DNA of 64,000 bases. Source: Thalassotalea_E sp964620605. GTDB taxonomy: Bacteria; Pseudomonadota; Gammaproteobacteria; Enterobacterales; Alteromonadaceae. This document shows positions 1 through 9,279 of this stretch, one piece after another; within the stretch, counting starts at the first letter, position 1; every line of letters begins with the position of its first letter. Both the position numbers and the translations under genes were made by a program. The notes under the pieces are model-generated. The model did no database searches. It was not told the DNA's origin and saw only the letters and a program-made list of their open reading frames with translations. Where the stretch lies: positions 20,767 to 84,766 of the forward strand of contig CAZUHQ010000004.1 in NCBI GenBank assembly GCA_964620605.1, read 5' to 3'.

Positions 1-1181
1 TGCACCGAGAACGACACGCCAGAGCCGCAATAGCCCATACTATAAAACACATCTTTTTGCTGATTTTGATAAATATGCGGCAAATCATCCAGTGCCATGC
101 AAATCCAGCCCGACCAGGCATAAGCAATATTAATTGTTTGCAACGCCGGAAAGCTGGTTTTAAGCACCGCAAGCAAACGATTGGCATAATAAGGATCTTC
201 TGCGCTTTTACCAGTAATCGCGCCGCGGCCGCCAAATAAAATACGATTATCCGGTAACTTACGGTAATAATATTTTAACGCTCTGGTATCCATTACCACG
301 TTCGAGCTGAGGAAATTACAGGCGGCAAGCTGCTGTTCGGTTAATGTCTCGGTCACTATCACCTGAGACAATACCGGCAAGGTTCGGTTAGTCACCAATG
401 GATGAAAGCCTTTCGGAGTATAGCCATTAGTGGCAATCACCACTTTTTGCGCACTCACAGTGCCGTTTGGCGTAACCAGATGATGTTTACTGCCGCTACT
501 TTGCCAGTCAATGACCGGCGATGCACAATGTACTTTTGCCCCTGCCTGACGCGTCAATTTCTGATAGCCCCAGGCAAGTTTTAACGGATTAATACCGTAG
601 CCGTCTTGATAGCGGATCGCACCATAAGCATTTTGATCAGCCATATATTGCTGATGCAACTCATCGCGCGTTAATACCTCAACATCATAGCCAAACATTT
701 GCTGCTGTAATTTTGCTAAATCCACCAGTTCTTTAAGCTTATTCGCTTTATGTGCAACCTTGATATAACCGGGCTGTTGCGGCTGACAGTCAATTCCTTC
801 TGCAATTAATTGATTGACGGTATCGACCCCAGCTGACATTTCATCGTAAATGCCGCGCATCACTTGCTCGCCCCATTGCTTTTGCATCTGCGAGTAAGAT
901 TTTCGGCCGGACGACTTTAAAATAAAACCGGCATTACGACCGCTACAGCCCCAGGCGGTTTGGTTTGCCTCAAGCACTGTCGCTTTAATGTCATAATTAC
1001 GCGCTAAATGTAATGCACAGGATAGCCCGGTATAACCGGCGCCGATAATCGCAACATCAACATCGATATCTTGCGAAATAGCCAGATCATGCTCTGGTGC
1101 TGCGCCTGAAGTCTGTGCCCAGTAACTCGTCGGATAAGTTTCACCACAGCCCGGTGATTTATCGTGTAAGGGATCGTACAT
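1..1181 (-). CDS. FAD-dependent oxidoreductase, DAO/PuuB-like (3' end outside window)
   Basis: The gene reads leftward off the window edge; about 393 N-terminal codons are present and only the C-terminal tail is missing. It starts at the ATG at 1181, 68 bp from the divergent acetyltransferase. A dinucleotide-binding GxGxxG lies at residues 47-52 (AIIGAGYTGLSCALHLA), and GCSGRNAGF follows, as in the D-amino-acid oxidase fold of gamma-glutamylputrescine oxidase PuuB and its relatives. The last visible residues (YSMGYCGSGVSFSV) match the C-terminal FAD contact of that family. By family it is a cytoplasmic flavoenzyme that oxidises an amine or amino acid. The substrate cannot be read from the sequence, and no other puu genes are visible, so I give no symbol. 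Confidence 0.85.
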   Translation of the reverse strand, partial: MYDPLHDKSPGCGETYPTSYWAQTSGAAPEHDLAISQDIDVDVAIIGAGYTGLSCALHLARNYDIKATVLEANQTAWGCSGRNAGFILKSSGRKSYSQMQKQWGEQVMRGIYDEMSAGVDTVNQLIAEGIDCQPQQPGYIKVAHKANKLKELVDLAKLQQQMFGYDVEVLTRDELHQQYMADQNAYGAIRYQDGYGINPLKLAWGYQKLTRQAGAKVHCASPVIDWQSSGSKHHLVTPNGTVSAQKVVIATNGYTPKGFHPLVTNRTLPVLSQVIVTETLTEQQLAACNFLSSNVVMDTRALKYYYRKLPDNRILFGGRGAITGKSAEDPYYANRLLAVLKTSFPALQTINIAYAWSGWICMALDDLPHIYQNQQKDVFYSMGYCGSGVSFSV

Positions 1182-1249
1182 CTTTTTGCCTTATAATTTT
1201 TTTCGATGTTAAACTACCAACAAATGTCTTAATAGCCAACAATAACCGA

Positions 1250-1816
1250 ATGAAATCTGAGATTATTTACCGCAATATAGAAGAAAAGGATTATGACCAA
1301 GTGATCGCCTTAGGCACTTTAGTGCACGGCGAGGGCTATATTGATCAGGAGAATATCAAACAATGGGTTCAGCAAGGGATTAAAAATGACATTAATGCCA
1401 GTTATGTTGCTTATGATAAGGATAAACTGGTCGGTTTTCGCTTAACCTATGCTGCGCAACAGTGGCATATCGATAAATGGTGTAGCCCTGAACTATGGCA
1501 ACAACCAGCAGACAATGTCTGTTACTTTAAGTGTAATACGGTAGACGAAACGTATCGCGGCTATGGTATTGGCAGTCAATTATTAAAACTGTCAATTGAA
1601 GCAATTAAACAACAAGGGGCAAGCGCCGGTGTCAGTCATCTGTGGATGCAAAGCCCGGGCAATAGTGCGGTTAAATATTTCACCAAATGCAACGGCCAGC
1701 TAGTTAAACAGCATCCGGATAAGTGGAACGAGCATTCAAAACAAGGTTATATGTGCCCGATTTGCGCTAACGACTGCCATTGCAGCGCCGCCGAGATGAT
1801 CATCTATTTCGACTAG
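1250..1816 (+). CDS. GNAT family N-acetyltransferase with Cys-rich C-terminus
   Basis: 188 residues from the ATG at 1250. The frame is open further upstream to 1097, but that extension overlaps the 5' end of the divergent oxidoreductase and does not look like a GNAT N-terminus. The acetyl-CoA-binding motif A is visible as YRGYGIGSQLL, followed by the usual helix. The protein ends in a compact cysteine cluster, CPICANDCHC, at about residues 169-178 (C-x2-C-x3-C-x-C), which could bind a metal ion; that is inference. The substrate is unknown. It is divergent from the oxidase and convergent with the aminotransferase gene that ends at 1849. Confidence 0.8.
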   Translation: MKSEIIYRNIEEKDYDQVIALGTLVHGEGYIDQENIKQWVQQGIKNDINASYVAYDKDKLVGFRLTYAAQQWHIDKWCSPELWQQPADNVCYFKCNTVDETYRGYGIGSQLLKLSIEAIKQQGASAGVSHLWMQSPGNSAVKYFTKCNGQLVKQHPDKWNEHSKQGYMCPICANDCHCSAAEMIIYFD

Positions 1817-1848
1817 CAATACTAATCAAAATAGATGTTCGCAAACTG

Positions 1849-3366
1849 CTAACCAAAAATTCGCTGTAACAAGGAGGTTGTGCCTTTAATCTCCTCCGGC
1901 ATGCCTAAAGGTTCAAACTGCGCCAGTTGTGGAAATTCTACTTTGAGTTTCAGGTGTTCAAAATCACCAGTTGCCGGATTAAAACGATAGTCTTTACCCC
2001 AGTTATCGAGATTTGCCGTCACCTGATTAATGGCATCAACAATAAACGCCACTTCCTTATCCGTCATCGTTGGGTGAAACGATGCCCTGATCCAACCCGG
2101 CTTTTCGGCAAAATCCCCTGAATCGATCTTTTCGGTAATTTTTGACGAAGTATCGTGATCAACGTTGAGCAGTATATGGCCATAAGTTCCGGCACAAGAG
2201 CAGCCGCCGCGAGTTTGTATACCAAACCTGTCGTTTAACAAACGTACGATTAAGTTATGGTGAGCGCCTTTAACATAGAAGGAAACGATCGCCAGGCGAT
2301 CTTTGATATTCGGCTCCAGCATCACTACCTGATCATTGTCTGCCAATTGCGACATCACATACTCGGTAATTTCCTTTTCCCTTTGCTCGATATTTTCAAC
2401 CCCCATGGCATCTTTGAGCTTAATTGCCAGCGCAGTGCGAATACATTGTAAAAAGCCAGGAGTACCGCCGTCTTCCCTCAGTTCAATATCATGAAAAAAG
2501 CTATGCTCACCCCAGGGATTCGTCCAAGTTACCGTGCCGCCGCCTGGATGATCCGGCACCCGGTTTTTATACAGCGTTTTATTAAACACCAAGACGCCTG
2601 AGCTGCCAGGACCGCCTAAAAACTTATGAGGTGAAAAGAAAATAGCATCCAGCGCCTGCTTAGAATTCGCCGGATGCATATCGATATTGACATAAGGTGC
2701 CGAGCAGGCGAAATCAACAAAGCACAAACCGCCGTATTGATGCATGATTTCCGCCAGCTGATAATAAGGAGTTTTCACCCCGGTCACATTAGAGCAGGCA
2801 GAAAATGAACCGATTTTCAATTGACGATGCTGATATTGTTCCAGCAACTCGGCTAAATGGCTCAGCGAAGGTAAGCCGTGCTCATCAGGTTTGACTATTT
2901 CTAAAGTGACATCACATTCGTACCATGATGTCTGGTTAGAATGATGCTCCATATGCGTGATAAACACCACAGGACGCTCACTTTCATCAAAATGTACCTG
3001 GTTTTGCATGCGCTCAGGAATACGTAAACCTAAAATCCGTTGAAATTTATTGATCACTCCTGTCATGCCGCTCTCCGCGGTGATCAAGACATCATTTTGA
3101 CAGGCATTAACATGCTTTTTGATCACTTGCTGCGCTTCATGGTAGGCATGAGTCATCGCACTGCCGGTGAGGTTAGTCTCGGTATGAGTATTAGCGACAA
3201 ATGGCCCTAACACTTTAGCCAGATAATCTTCAATAGGCTGATACAAGCGGCCACTGGCGGTCCAGTCGGCGTAAACAATAGGGCGTTGTTCACCGTTAAT
3301 TATATGGCTTAAATCGTTACCTATCACCTGACGGCGAAAAGGTAAAAAGTAGTTTTCTAATGACAT
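1849..3366 (-). CDS. Class V aminotransferase, cysteine-desulfurase-like, 505 aa
   Basis: A PLP-dependent fold-type I enzyme of the class V (SufS/CsdA/NifS-like) family. The Schiff-base lysine is K248 in SPHKFLGGPGSSGV. The HH pair at 141-142 (MEHHSNQTSW) matches the SufS EHHxN motif, and RGGCSCAGTYG (residues 386-396) aligns with the catalytic-cysteine loop, with C389 and C391 as candidates. At 505 residues it is about 100 longer than SufS, mostly at the C-terminus. No suf, isc or csd partner genes are nearby, so it is an orphan whose substrate (cysteine, selenocysteine or something else) is not shown. It appears to be monocistronic, with an AT-rich 196-bp gap upstream. Confidence 0.85.
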   Translation of the reverse strand: MSLENYFLPFRRQVIGNDLSHIINGEQRPIVYADWTASGRLYQPIEDYLAKVLGPFVANTHTETNLTGSAMTHAYHEAQQVIKKHVNACQNDVLITAESGMTGVINKFQRILGLRIPERMQNQVHFDESERPVVFITHMEHHSNQTSWYECDVTLEIVKPDEHGLPSLSHLAELLEQYQHRQLKIGSFSACSNVTGVKTPYYQLAEIMHQYGGLCFVDFACSAPYVNIDMHPANSKQALDAIFFSPHKFLGGPGSSGVLVFNKTLYKNRVPDHPGGGTVTWTNPWGEHSFFHDIELREDGGTPGFLQCIRTALAIKLKDAMGVENIEQREKEITEYVMSQLADNDQVVMLEPNIKDRLAIVSFYVKGAHHNLIVRLLNDRFGIQTRGGCSCAGTYGHILLNVDHDTSSKITEKIDSGDFAEKPGWIRASFHPTMTDKEVAFIVDAINQVTANLDNWGKDYRFNPATGDFEHLKLKVEFPQLAQFEPLGMPEEIKGTTSLLQRIFG

Positions 3367-3562
3367 GGCAAATCTAACACAAAAATCAGAATAACTTTAT
3401 TCTAATTATTAGCCAAATTATCGCAATAAAAAACCATAAAAGACAAACAATTTGCAAAATTAATTCTATAAAACTCAATTATCAAATAATTTTATCTTTA
3501 TCCATTACTGGTTGGTACGGAATTAAAAAATAATTTTAAATAACGCTATATCACGAAAAAAT

Positions 3563-4288
3563 TTAGCTAAATAGCTGATGTTGAACTACTGACTCCTGAT
3601 CGATTAACTGCCAGTCAATTGGCGTTTTTTGCTGCTTAGTCAGCCAGGCATTGGCCTTTGAAAACGGCCGACTACCAAAAAAGCCGCGATAGGCAGATAA
3701 TGGCGACGGATGCGAGCCAGTTAGCACACAGTGTTTATTGGCATTGATCAGCTTAACTTTACTCTGCGCATGACTGCCCCATAAGATAAAAACACAGCCG
3801 GTATTTTCTGCACTTAATTTAGCGATCACCTGCTCGGTAAATTGCTGCCAGCCGAGTTTGGCATGAGAATGCGCCTCCCCCTGTTTGACCGTCAGTACAG
3901 TATTAAGCAATAGCACCCCCTGCTGCGCCCAGGCGGTTAAATTGCCGTGATTAGGCGGGGTAAAGCCTTCAATATCGGTACTGAGTTCTTTATAGATATT
4001 CACCAGTGACGGCGGAACTTTAATGCCAAAATTCACCGAAAACGCTAAGCCATGTGCCTGCGGCTGATCGACACTTCCTGTGCCGTGATAAGGGTCTTGC
4101 CCTAAGATCACCAGTTTAATATCCGGCAAATCACAAAAGCGAAAGGCGTTAAAGACATCGTCAGGTTGCGGAAAAATCACTTCCCCTTGCTGACGCTGCT
4201 GCTCAATTTCTTGGGTTAAATGTTGAAAGTAAGCTTGCTGTTGTTGCTGATTGATTAGTTGCTGCCAATGCGGCTTTATATCATTCAT
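3563..4288 (-). CDS. ung: Uracil-DNA glycosylase
   Basis: Family 1 uracil-DNA glycosylase, which removes uracil from DNA to start base-excision repair. It shows the water-activating motif LGQDPYHG and the DNA-intercalation loop HPSPLSAYRGFFGSRPF, and its 241 residues are typical of the family. I place the start at 4288 (MNDIKPHW). The alternative ATG 12 bases upstream would encode MPFF from inside a terminator hairpin. The chosen ATG directly abuts the T-tract of the thrABC terminator, and no good Shine-Dalgarno sequence precedes it. Confidence 0.95.
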   Translation of the reverse strand: MNDIKPHWQQLINQQQQQAYFQHLTQEIEQQRQQGEVIFPQPDDVFNAFRFCDLPDIKLVILGQDPYHGTGSVDQPQAHGLAFSVNFGIKVPPSLVNIYKELSTDIEGFTPPNHGNLTAWAQQGVLLLNTVLTVKQGEAHSHAKLGWQQFTEQVIAKLSAENTGCVFILWGSHAQSKVKLINANKHCVLTGSHPSPLSAYRGFFGSRPFSKANAWLTKQQKTPIDWQLIDQESVVQHQLFS

Positions 4289-4317
4289 AAAAAAGGGCAA
4301 TGATTAACATTGCCCTT
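4289..4317 (-). terminator. Rho-independent terminator of thrABC
   Basis: Perfect 10-bp arms (4293-4302 and 4308-4317) with a 5-base loop, followed on the minus strand by a run of six T that ends at the ung start codon. It lies 38 bp after the thrC stop codon. Confidence 0.85.
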
Positions 4318-4354
4318 AGTTTACCTGAGTTATTTCGCGTGATAAAACATCGAA

Positions 4355-5647
4355 TTATACATTTGCTAATAAATAAGCACGTAGTTCACTAAATTCGTTA
4401 CTCTTATCGACGGATAAAATTGACTCAGTCGCACAATCAGCCAACTCTTTTGGCAAGGCAATGGGTTGTCCTAACGTGCTTTCTACTACCTCTTTAAATT
4501 TTGCCGGATGTGCCGTGCCTAAAAACACGCCAAATTCATCGTCACTGGCGTTATACTGCAACGCTTTATAAGCGACTGCGGCATGAGGTTCGGTAATATA
4601 GCCAAGTTTGGCAATGGCGATCATCGTCATTTGGGTTTGCTCTTCATCAATTGATACTGAGCTAACGCAATCTTTATCGACCAGACCCGCTTTAAGCATA
4701 TGTTCTACCCGCGGCCAGTTGTTAGGATTACTGACATCCATGGCATTTGACATGGTTGCCACTGTTTCGTTTGGTGACCACTCGCCGGTTTGCAAATAAC
4801 GTGGCACAGTATCATTGGCATTGGTGGCGGCAATAAAACGTTTGATCGGTAAGCCCATGGCTTTAGCAAATAAACCGGCAGTTAAATTACCAAAATTACC
4901 ACTTGGTACTGAAAACACCAGATTTTCCAATCCAGCTTTGCCCTGCTGACGATAAAGCTGGGCAGCCGCTTCAAAGTAATAGCAAACCTGTGCTAATAAA
5001 CGGCTGATATTAATGGAGTTTGCTGAATTTAAACCGATAGTATCTTTTAGCAGCTGATCGTCAAATGACTGCTTCACTAAAGCCTGACAATCATCAAAAT
5101 CGCCGTCAACGGCAATGGTTTCAATATTACCGCCCAAGGTAGTAAACATCTTTTCCTGCAATAAGCTGATCTTGCCTTTCGGGTATAAAATCACGACCCG
5201 GATATTCTCAATACCGTGAAACGCGTGAGCAACCGCTGCGCCGGTATCACCTGAAGTTGCAGTTAAAATAGTGATCTTTTTATCCGCACTAAAAGCCTGA
5301 AGACAACGCGCCATAAAACGAGCACCAAAATCTTTAAACGCCAACGTCGGGCCATGAAACAATTCTAAAATTGCACGGCTTTCGTTGATCGGTTGAATTT
5401 GTGCCGGAAAGTTAAAGGCATCGGTAACAATCTCCGCTAACTGCTGCTCAGTTAAATCTTCACTGACAAAGGGGTGTAACACCTTAACGCTGCGCTCAAC
5501 AAACGGCATCGCCAAAAGCTGTTCAATATCATCAAATTGTGGAATTTCTTGTGGGAAAAATAACCCTTGGTTACGTCCTAACCCTTGTTTTACCGCGCCA
5601 GCAAAACTGACCTGCTCATCATTTTCTTTTAAATTATAAAATTTCAC
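4355..5647 (-). CDS. thrC: Threonine synthase
   Basis: PLP enzyme converting O-phosphohomoserine to threonine, the last step of the pathway. At 430 residues it is the gammaproteobacterial length. The PLP lysine is K105 in FHGPTLAFKDFGARF, and the phosphate-binding SGDTGAAV and SVPSGNFGN loops are present. It starts at a GTG at 5647 preceded by AGGAAGAG. It is the third gene of thrABC, 37 bp after thrB. That spacer contains the 12-mer TTGAGTTAGGAA twice in tandem, which duplicates part of the ribosome-binding region. A strong terminator follows. Confidence 0.96.
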   Translation of the reverse strand: MKFYNLKENDEQVSFAGAVKQGLGRNQGLFFPQEIPQFDDIEQLLAMPFVERSVKVLHPFVSEDLTEQQLAEIVTDAFNFPAQIQPINESRAILELFHGPTLAFKDFGARFMARCLQAFSADKKITILTATSGDTGAAVAHAFHGIENIRVVILYPKGKISLLQEKMFTTLGGNIETIAVDGDFDDCQALVKQSFDDQLLKDTIGLNSANSINISRLLAQVCYYFEAAAQLYRQQGKAGLENLVFSVPSGNFGNLTAGLFAKAMGLPIKRFIAATNANDTVPRYLQTGEWSPNETVATMSNAMDVSNPNNWPRVEHMLKAGLVDKDCVSSVSIDEEQTQMTMIAIAKLGYITEPHAAVAYKALQYNASDDEFGVFLGTAHPAKFKEVVESTLGQPIALPKELADCATESILSVDKSNEFSELRAYLLANV

Positions 5648-5684
5648 TTAGCTCTTCCTAACTCAATTTATTTCCTAACTCAAC

Positions 5685-6674
5685 TTATTGCGCGATTTGG
5701 CCTGCGCCTTGTTCATCAACCCGACAGACATGGACAAAACCACAATTTTCGCCTGTCGTTGACTGTTGTAGATAATTTTCTGTTAACCAATTGGCAAATT
5801 TGTTCGCCTGTTGCTGATCATCTGTGACACAAAACAATGTCGGCCCAGAGCCGGAAATACCGACCGCTAAACAGCCCTCACCTTGTAGATACTGACATGC
5901 CTGCTCAAAGCCCGGCAGCAAATGCTTACGATAGGGTTCGGCTATAACATCAGTTAGCACAGCAAATGCCTGCTGTTTATCATGACGGTGACAGGCATCG
6001 ACAAAAGTTGCCAGATTCTGAGCAAAGCGAATGACATCTGATCTGGAATATTGTGCGGGTAACACCTCACGTGCCGCTTTGGTCGACACTTCAATGCCGG
6101 GATAGGCCATGACATAAAAGCAATCATCAAATTGCGGCAACTGGCGGGTGATCACCTCAGTATCCGGCACCATTAATTGCATGCCGCCATAATAGCAAGG
6201 CGCGACATTATCATAATGCAGACTGCCGCTGATTTGCGCTTCCATTTCCCCCATCATCCGCAGCATACTTGCTTTATCAAAACCGGTTTGATAATTCTCC
6301 TGATAATAGACATTTAACGCCTCAAGTGCCGCCACCACAGAGCAGGCACTGGAGCCTAAGCCACTACCAACCGGCATTTTCTTTTCCAGCGTCATTTTTA
6401 CCTGTTGTATCGCTAAATCACTCGTCTGTAACTTGTGATTAAACAACTGCAAACAATGCCAGACAATATTATCTGTCGGCGCGCCTGGCAGTTTACTGGC
6501 AAACTCACCAACCACGATAAGCTCATTTTGGCTACTTGCTTCAACGGAAACGACATCACCCAACAATGTGCCATCAATTGGTTTAACCGCAAGCCCTAAA
6601 ATATCGAAACCAACACTGACGTTACCGATAGAAGCCGGCGCAAATACCGAAACTTTTTTACTGCTGTTTACCAT
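5685..6674 (-). CDS. thrB: Homoserine kinase
   Basis: GHMP-family kinase that phosphorylates homoserine with ATP. The GHMP phosphate loop is PVGSGLGSSACSVVAALEAL, and the C-terminal glycine-rich motif GISGSGPTLF is present. I use the ATG at 6674 (MVNSSKKVSVFAPASIGN), which overlaps the thrA stop as TAATG. The frame is open six codons further upstream, but that would extend into thrA without a better ribosome site. The predicted length is 329 residues. The overlap implies translational coupling with thrA. Confidence 0.95.
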   Translation of the reverse strand: MVNSSKKVSVFAPASIGNVSVGFDILGLAVKPIDGTLLGDVVSVEASSQNELIVVGEFASKLPGAPTDNIVWHCLQLFNHKLQTSDLAIQQVKMTLEKKMPVGSGLGSSACSVVAALEALNVYYQENYQTGFDKASMLRMMGEMEAQISGSLHYDNVAPCYYGGMQLMVPDTEVITRQLPQFDDCFYVMAYPGIEVSTKAAREVLPAQYSRSDVIRFAQNLATFVDACHRHDKQQAFAVLTDVIAEPYRKHLLPGFEQACQYLQGEGCLAVGISGSGPTLFCVTDDQQQANKFANWLTENYLQQSTTGENCGFVHVCRVDEQGAGQIAQ

Positions 6675-9130
6675 TAGTGCTGTTGCTCCCAAGCCAATGT
6701 TCTTAATAAATCACCAAAGACCCCGGCAGCAGTCACTGCTGCCCCAGCGCCATAACCACGTAAAACAAAAGGTAGCGGCTGATAATAACGGCTGTGAATC
6801 GCTAAGGCATTCTCACCCTCTTTAATACTGCACAAAGGATGCTCTCGGCCAACAGCTTCAATCGACACCTGACATTTTCCATTATTAATAGTGCCGATAT
6901 AACGCAATACTTTACCTTCGGCTTGTGCCTGCTCAACTCGCTCGGCAAACGCCGCATCAAGTTGAGTGAGATTTTCCATAAAACTTACAACATCACCACT
7001 GGCATCAAAATCATCAGGCAGTACGGAATCAATTTGAATATCCGATAATTCTAGCGGCATTCCCGCTTCACGCGCCATGATCAATAATTTACGGGCAACA
7101 TCCATACCACTTAAATCATCACGCGGATCCGGCTCGGTAAAGCCATTTTCTTTCGCAATCGCCGTCGCCTGTGACAGACTCATGCCTTGTTCCAGCTTAC
7201 CAAAAATATAAGACAGCGATCCGGATAAAATACCTTCAAATTGTAATAATTCATCACCAGCTTTAATTAAACTTTGCAGCGTATCGATAACCGGTAAGCC
7301 CGCGCCAACAGTTGTTTCATAAAGAAAACGACGATTAGTTTGCTGCGTTGCCTGACGGATCGCCTGATAATACTCCCATGAGTCAGTATTCGCCTTTTTA
7401 TTTGGCGTTACCACATGAAAACCTTGCTCAATAAAGTCAACATAACTCATCGCCAGTTGTTCATTAGAAGTAGAATCCACCAGTACCGGGTTAATCAAAT
7501 GATTTTCTCGCACGAATGCCTTGATATTATCAGCAGTTACCTCAACCGCATCCTGACCCAAACGCTGGCGCCAGTTTTCTAAATCGATACCTTCTGAATC
7601 AAGCACCATGCCTTGGCTATTGGCAATACCGTACACTCTTAATGAAATATTCTGCTCTCTTAACTTAGGTTGTTGACGGGCAATTTGTGCTATCAACTCG
7701 CTACCGACTACACCACAGCCAACCAGAAAAACATCAATCGTTGGTTTATGTGAGAAGAAGTTTTGGTGACTGACTTTCAGTGCATCTGTACATTTACGTT
7801 TTTCAATCACCACAGAAATACTACGCTCTGAGGAATCCTGGGCAATCGCCACGACATTAACCCGAGCCTGAGCAAGCGAGCTGAAGAACTTCGCGGCAAC
7901 CCCTTGTTGATGATGCATGCCATCACCGACCAGCGAGACAATTGATAAATCATGTTGTAAATCAATCGGCTCGAGCAAACCATTTAGCAATTCAAGTTCA
8001 AATTCCTGCTTAAGACTCTGCTCTGCCAGCTTGGCATCGGCTGAATAGATACAAAAACTGATGCAATATTCGCTCGACGACTGACTGATCAAGACAATGG
8101 AAATATTTTCCCGGCTCATGGTAGCAAATACCCGGCTCGCCATACCGACCATGCCTTTCATTCCAGGCCCTGAGACATTGACCATGGTCAAGTCATCGAG
8201 GTTAGAAATTGCTTTTACCTGTTTTTGCTGATCATTTTCATTAGCGATCAAAGTGCCCTTAGCTTCCGGGTCACCAGTATTTTTGATCAAACAGGGAATA
8301 TGATACTGAGCGATTGGCCCGATGGTTTTCGGATGCAAAACACTGGCACCAAAATAAGATAACTCCATCGCTTCCTGATAAGACAAATACTCTAACAAGC
8401 TGGCATCTTTAATTAAACGCGGGTCAGCGTTATAAACACCATTAACATCGGTCCAGATTTCGCAGCACTCAGCCTGGGCACAAACCGCCAGTACCGCTGC
8501 GGAATAATCCGAGCCATTACGACCAAGCGTTGTGACTTGACCTTGACTGTCAACTCCAATAAAGCCCGGCATTAACGCCACACGATTTAGCTTATCGTAT
8601 TGGCAGAGAAACTTTTCCTTGCATAACACCAGGTCTGCCAAGGCATTAAGGGAAACATCATTAGTACGTAAAAACAGCTCCGGCTGAATCACTGAAACAT
8701 CGATTGCACCGGCATTGAGTAATGAATCTAGAATCGCGACACTCATCCGCTCACCGATACTGATGATCACTGCGCGAATATGATCCGGACAATAAGAGAG
8801 CATGGTCGCTCCCTGCAAATAACGGCCGAGCTGGTGTTCCCAGTTTGCCAGTTCCTGCTCGGCATGGTGGGCGTCAAAGTTGCTAACACTCGCCGATAAA
8901 TCGTCAATTATGGTTTCAATTGCGCGGTGAAAATGTTGCAGATCATTTTGTAATTTTGTTTCATCTGAAATGTTTTCTGCCATTGCCACTAAGTGGTTGG
9001 TTACCCCTTGAGGCGCCGATACCACAACCGCAACCGCAGATTGTTCACTCTTATTCTTGATGATGCTGGCGACCTGGACAAAGCGTTCAGCCGATGCCAA
9101 AGACGAACCACCAAATTTTAACACGCGCAT
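6674..9130 (-). CDS. thrA: Bifunctional aspartokinase I / homoserine dehydrogenase I
   Basis: 818 residues, a fused enzyme for the first and third steps of threonine synthesis from aspartate. The aspartokinase domain opens with MRVLKFGGSSLASAERF. Tandem ACT regulatory domains occupy about residues 310-455. The homoserine dehydrogenase NAD(P)-binding loop GCGVVG is at 471-476. Known ThrA proteins are feedback-inhibited by threonine through the ACT region. It is the first structural gene of thrABC and is preceded by a leader peptide and attenuator, so transcription should respond to charged threonyl- and isoleucyl-tRNA. Confidence 0.97.
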   Translation of the reverse strand: MRVLKFGGSSLASAERFVQVASIIKNKSEQSAVAVVVSAPQGVTNHLVAMAENISDETKLQNDLQHFHRAIETIIDDLSASVSNFDAHHAEQELANWEHQLGRYLQGATMLSYCPDHIRAVIISIGERMSVAILDSLLNAGAIDVSVIQPELFLRTNDVSLNALADLVLCKEKFLCQYDKLNRVALMPGFIGVDSQGQVTTLGRNGSDYSAAVLAVCAQAECCEIWTDVNGVYNADPRLIKDASLLEYLSYQEAMELSYFGASVLHPKTIGPIAQYHIPCLIKNTGDPEAKGTLIANENDQQKQVKAISNLDDLTMVNVSGPGMKGMVGMASRVFATMSRENISIVLISQSSSEYCISFCIYSADAKLAEQSLKQEFELELLNGLLEPIDLQHDLSIVSLVGDGMHHQQGVAAKFFSSLAQARVNVVAIAQDSSERSISVVIEKRKCTDALKVSHQNFFSHKPTIDVFLVGCGVVGSELIAQIARQQPKLREQNISLRVYGIANSQGMVLDSEGIDLENWRQRLGQDAVEVTADNIKAFVRENHLINPVLVDSTSNEQLAMSYVDFIEQGFHVVTPNKKANTDSWEYYQAIRQATQQTNRRFLYETTVGAGLPVIDTLQSLIKAGDELLQFEGILSGSLSYIFGKLEQGMSLSQATAIAKENGFTEPDPRDDLSGMDVARKLLIMAREAGMPLELSDIQIDSVLPDDFDASGDVVSFMENLTQLDAAFAERVEQAQAEGKVLRYIGTINNGKCQVSIEAVGREHPLCSIKEGENALAIHSRYYQPLPFVLRGYGAGAAVTAAGVFGDLLRTLAWEQQH

Positions 9131-9148
9131 TTTTACTTCCTCTAAAAA

Positions 9149-9184
9149 CGAAAAAAGCCCGGAACCTTTATGGTCACGGGCTTT
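9149..9184 (-). terminator. thr operon attenuator
   Basis: GC-rich hairpin with arms 9154-9161 and 9177-9184 (AAAGCCCG/CGGGCTTT), followed on the minus strand by a run of T. It lies between the leader peptide stop (9208) and the thrA start (9130), the position of the Thr/Ile attenuator in enterobacterial thr operons. Confidence 0.9.
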
Positions 9185-9207
9185 GATAAAATACTTTCTT
9201 TTACACG

Positions 9208-9279
9208 TCAGCCAATGACCACCATCCCGGTGAGGGTGGTAGTGGTAATAATAATGGTGTGACGAATAATAGTTTTCAT
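9208..9279 (-). CDS. thrL: thr operon leader peptide
   Basis: A 23-residue reading frame starting at the ATG at 9279: MKTIIRHTIIITTTTLTGM then VVIG and TGA. Seven threonine and six isoleucine codons, including four consecutive threonines, are the signature of a thr attenuation leader. It is too short for ordinary ORF calling. A ribosome stalling on the Thr/Ile codons would prevent formation of the downstream terminator at 9149-9184 and let transcription enter thrA. The mechanism is established in Escherichia coli; here the assignment rests on codon content and position. A TTGACA hexamer lies at 9309-9314 (minus strand), but no convincing -10 follows it. Confidence 0.93.
   Translation of the reverse strand: MKTIIRHTIIITTTTLTGMVVIG

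Noticed and set aside
1097..1249. N-terminal extension of the GNAT protein
   Set aside because: The extra 51 codons overlap the divergent oxidoreductase 5' end and its promoter region and show no GNAT features.
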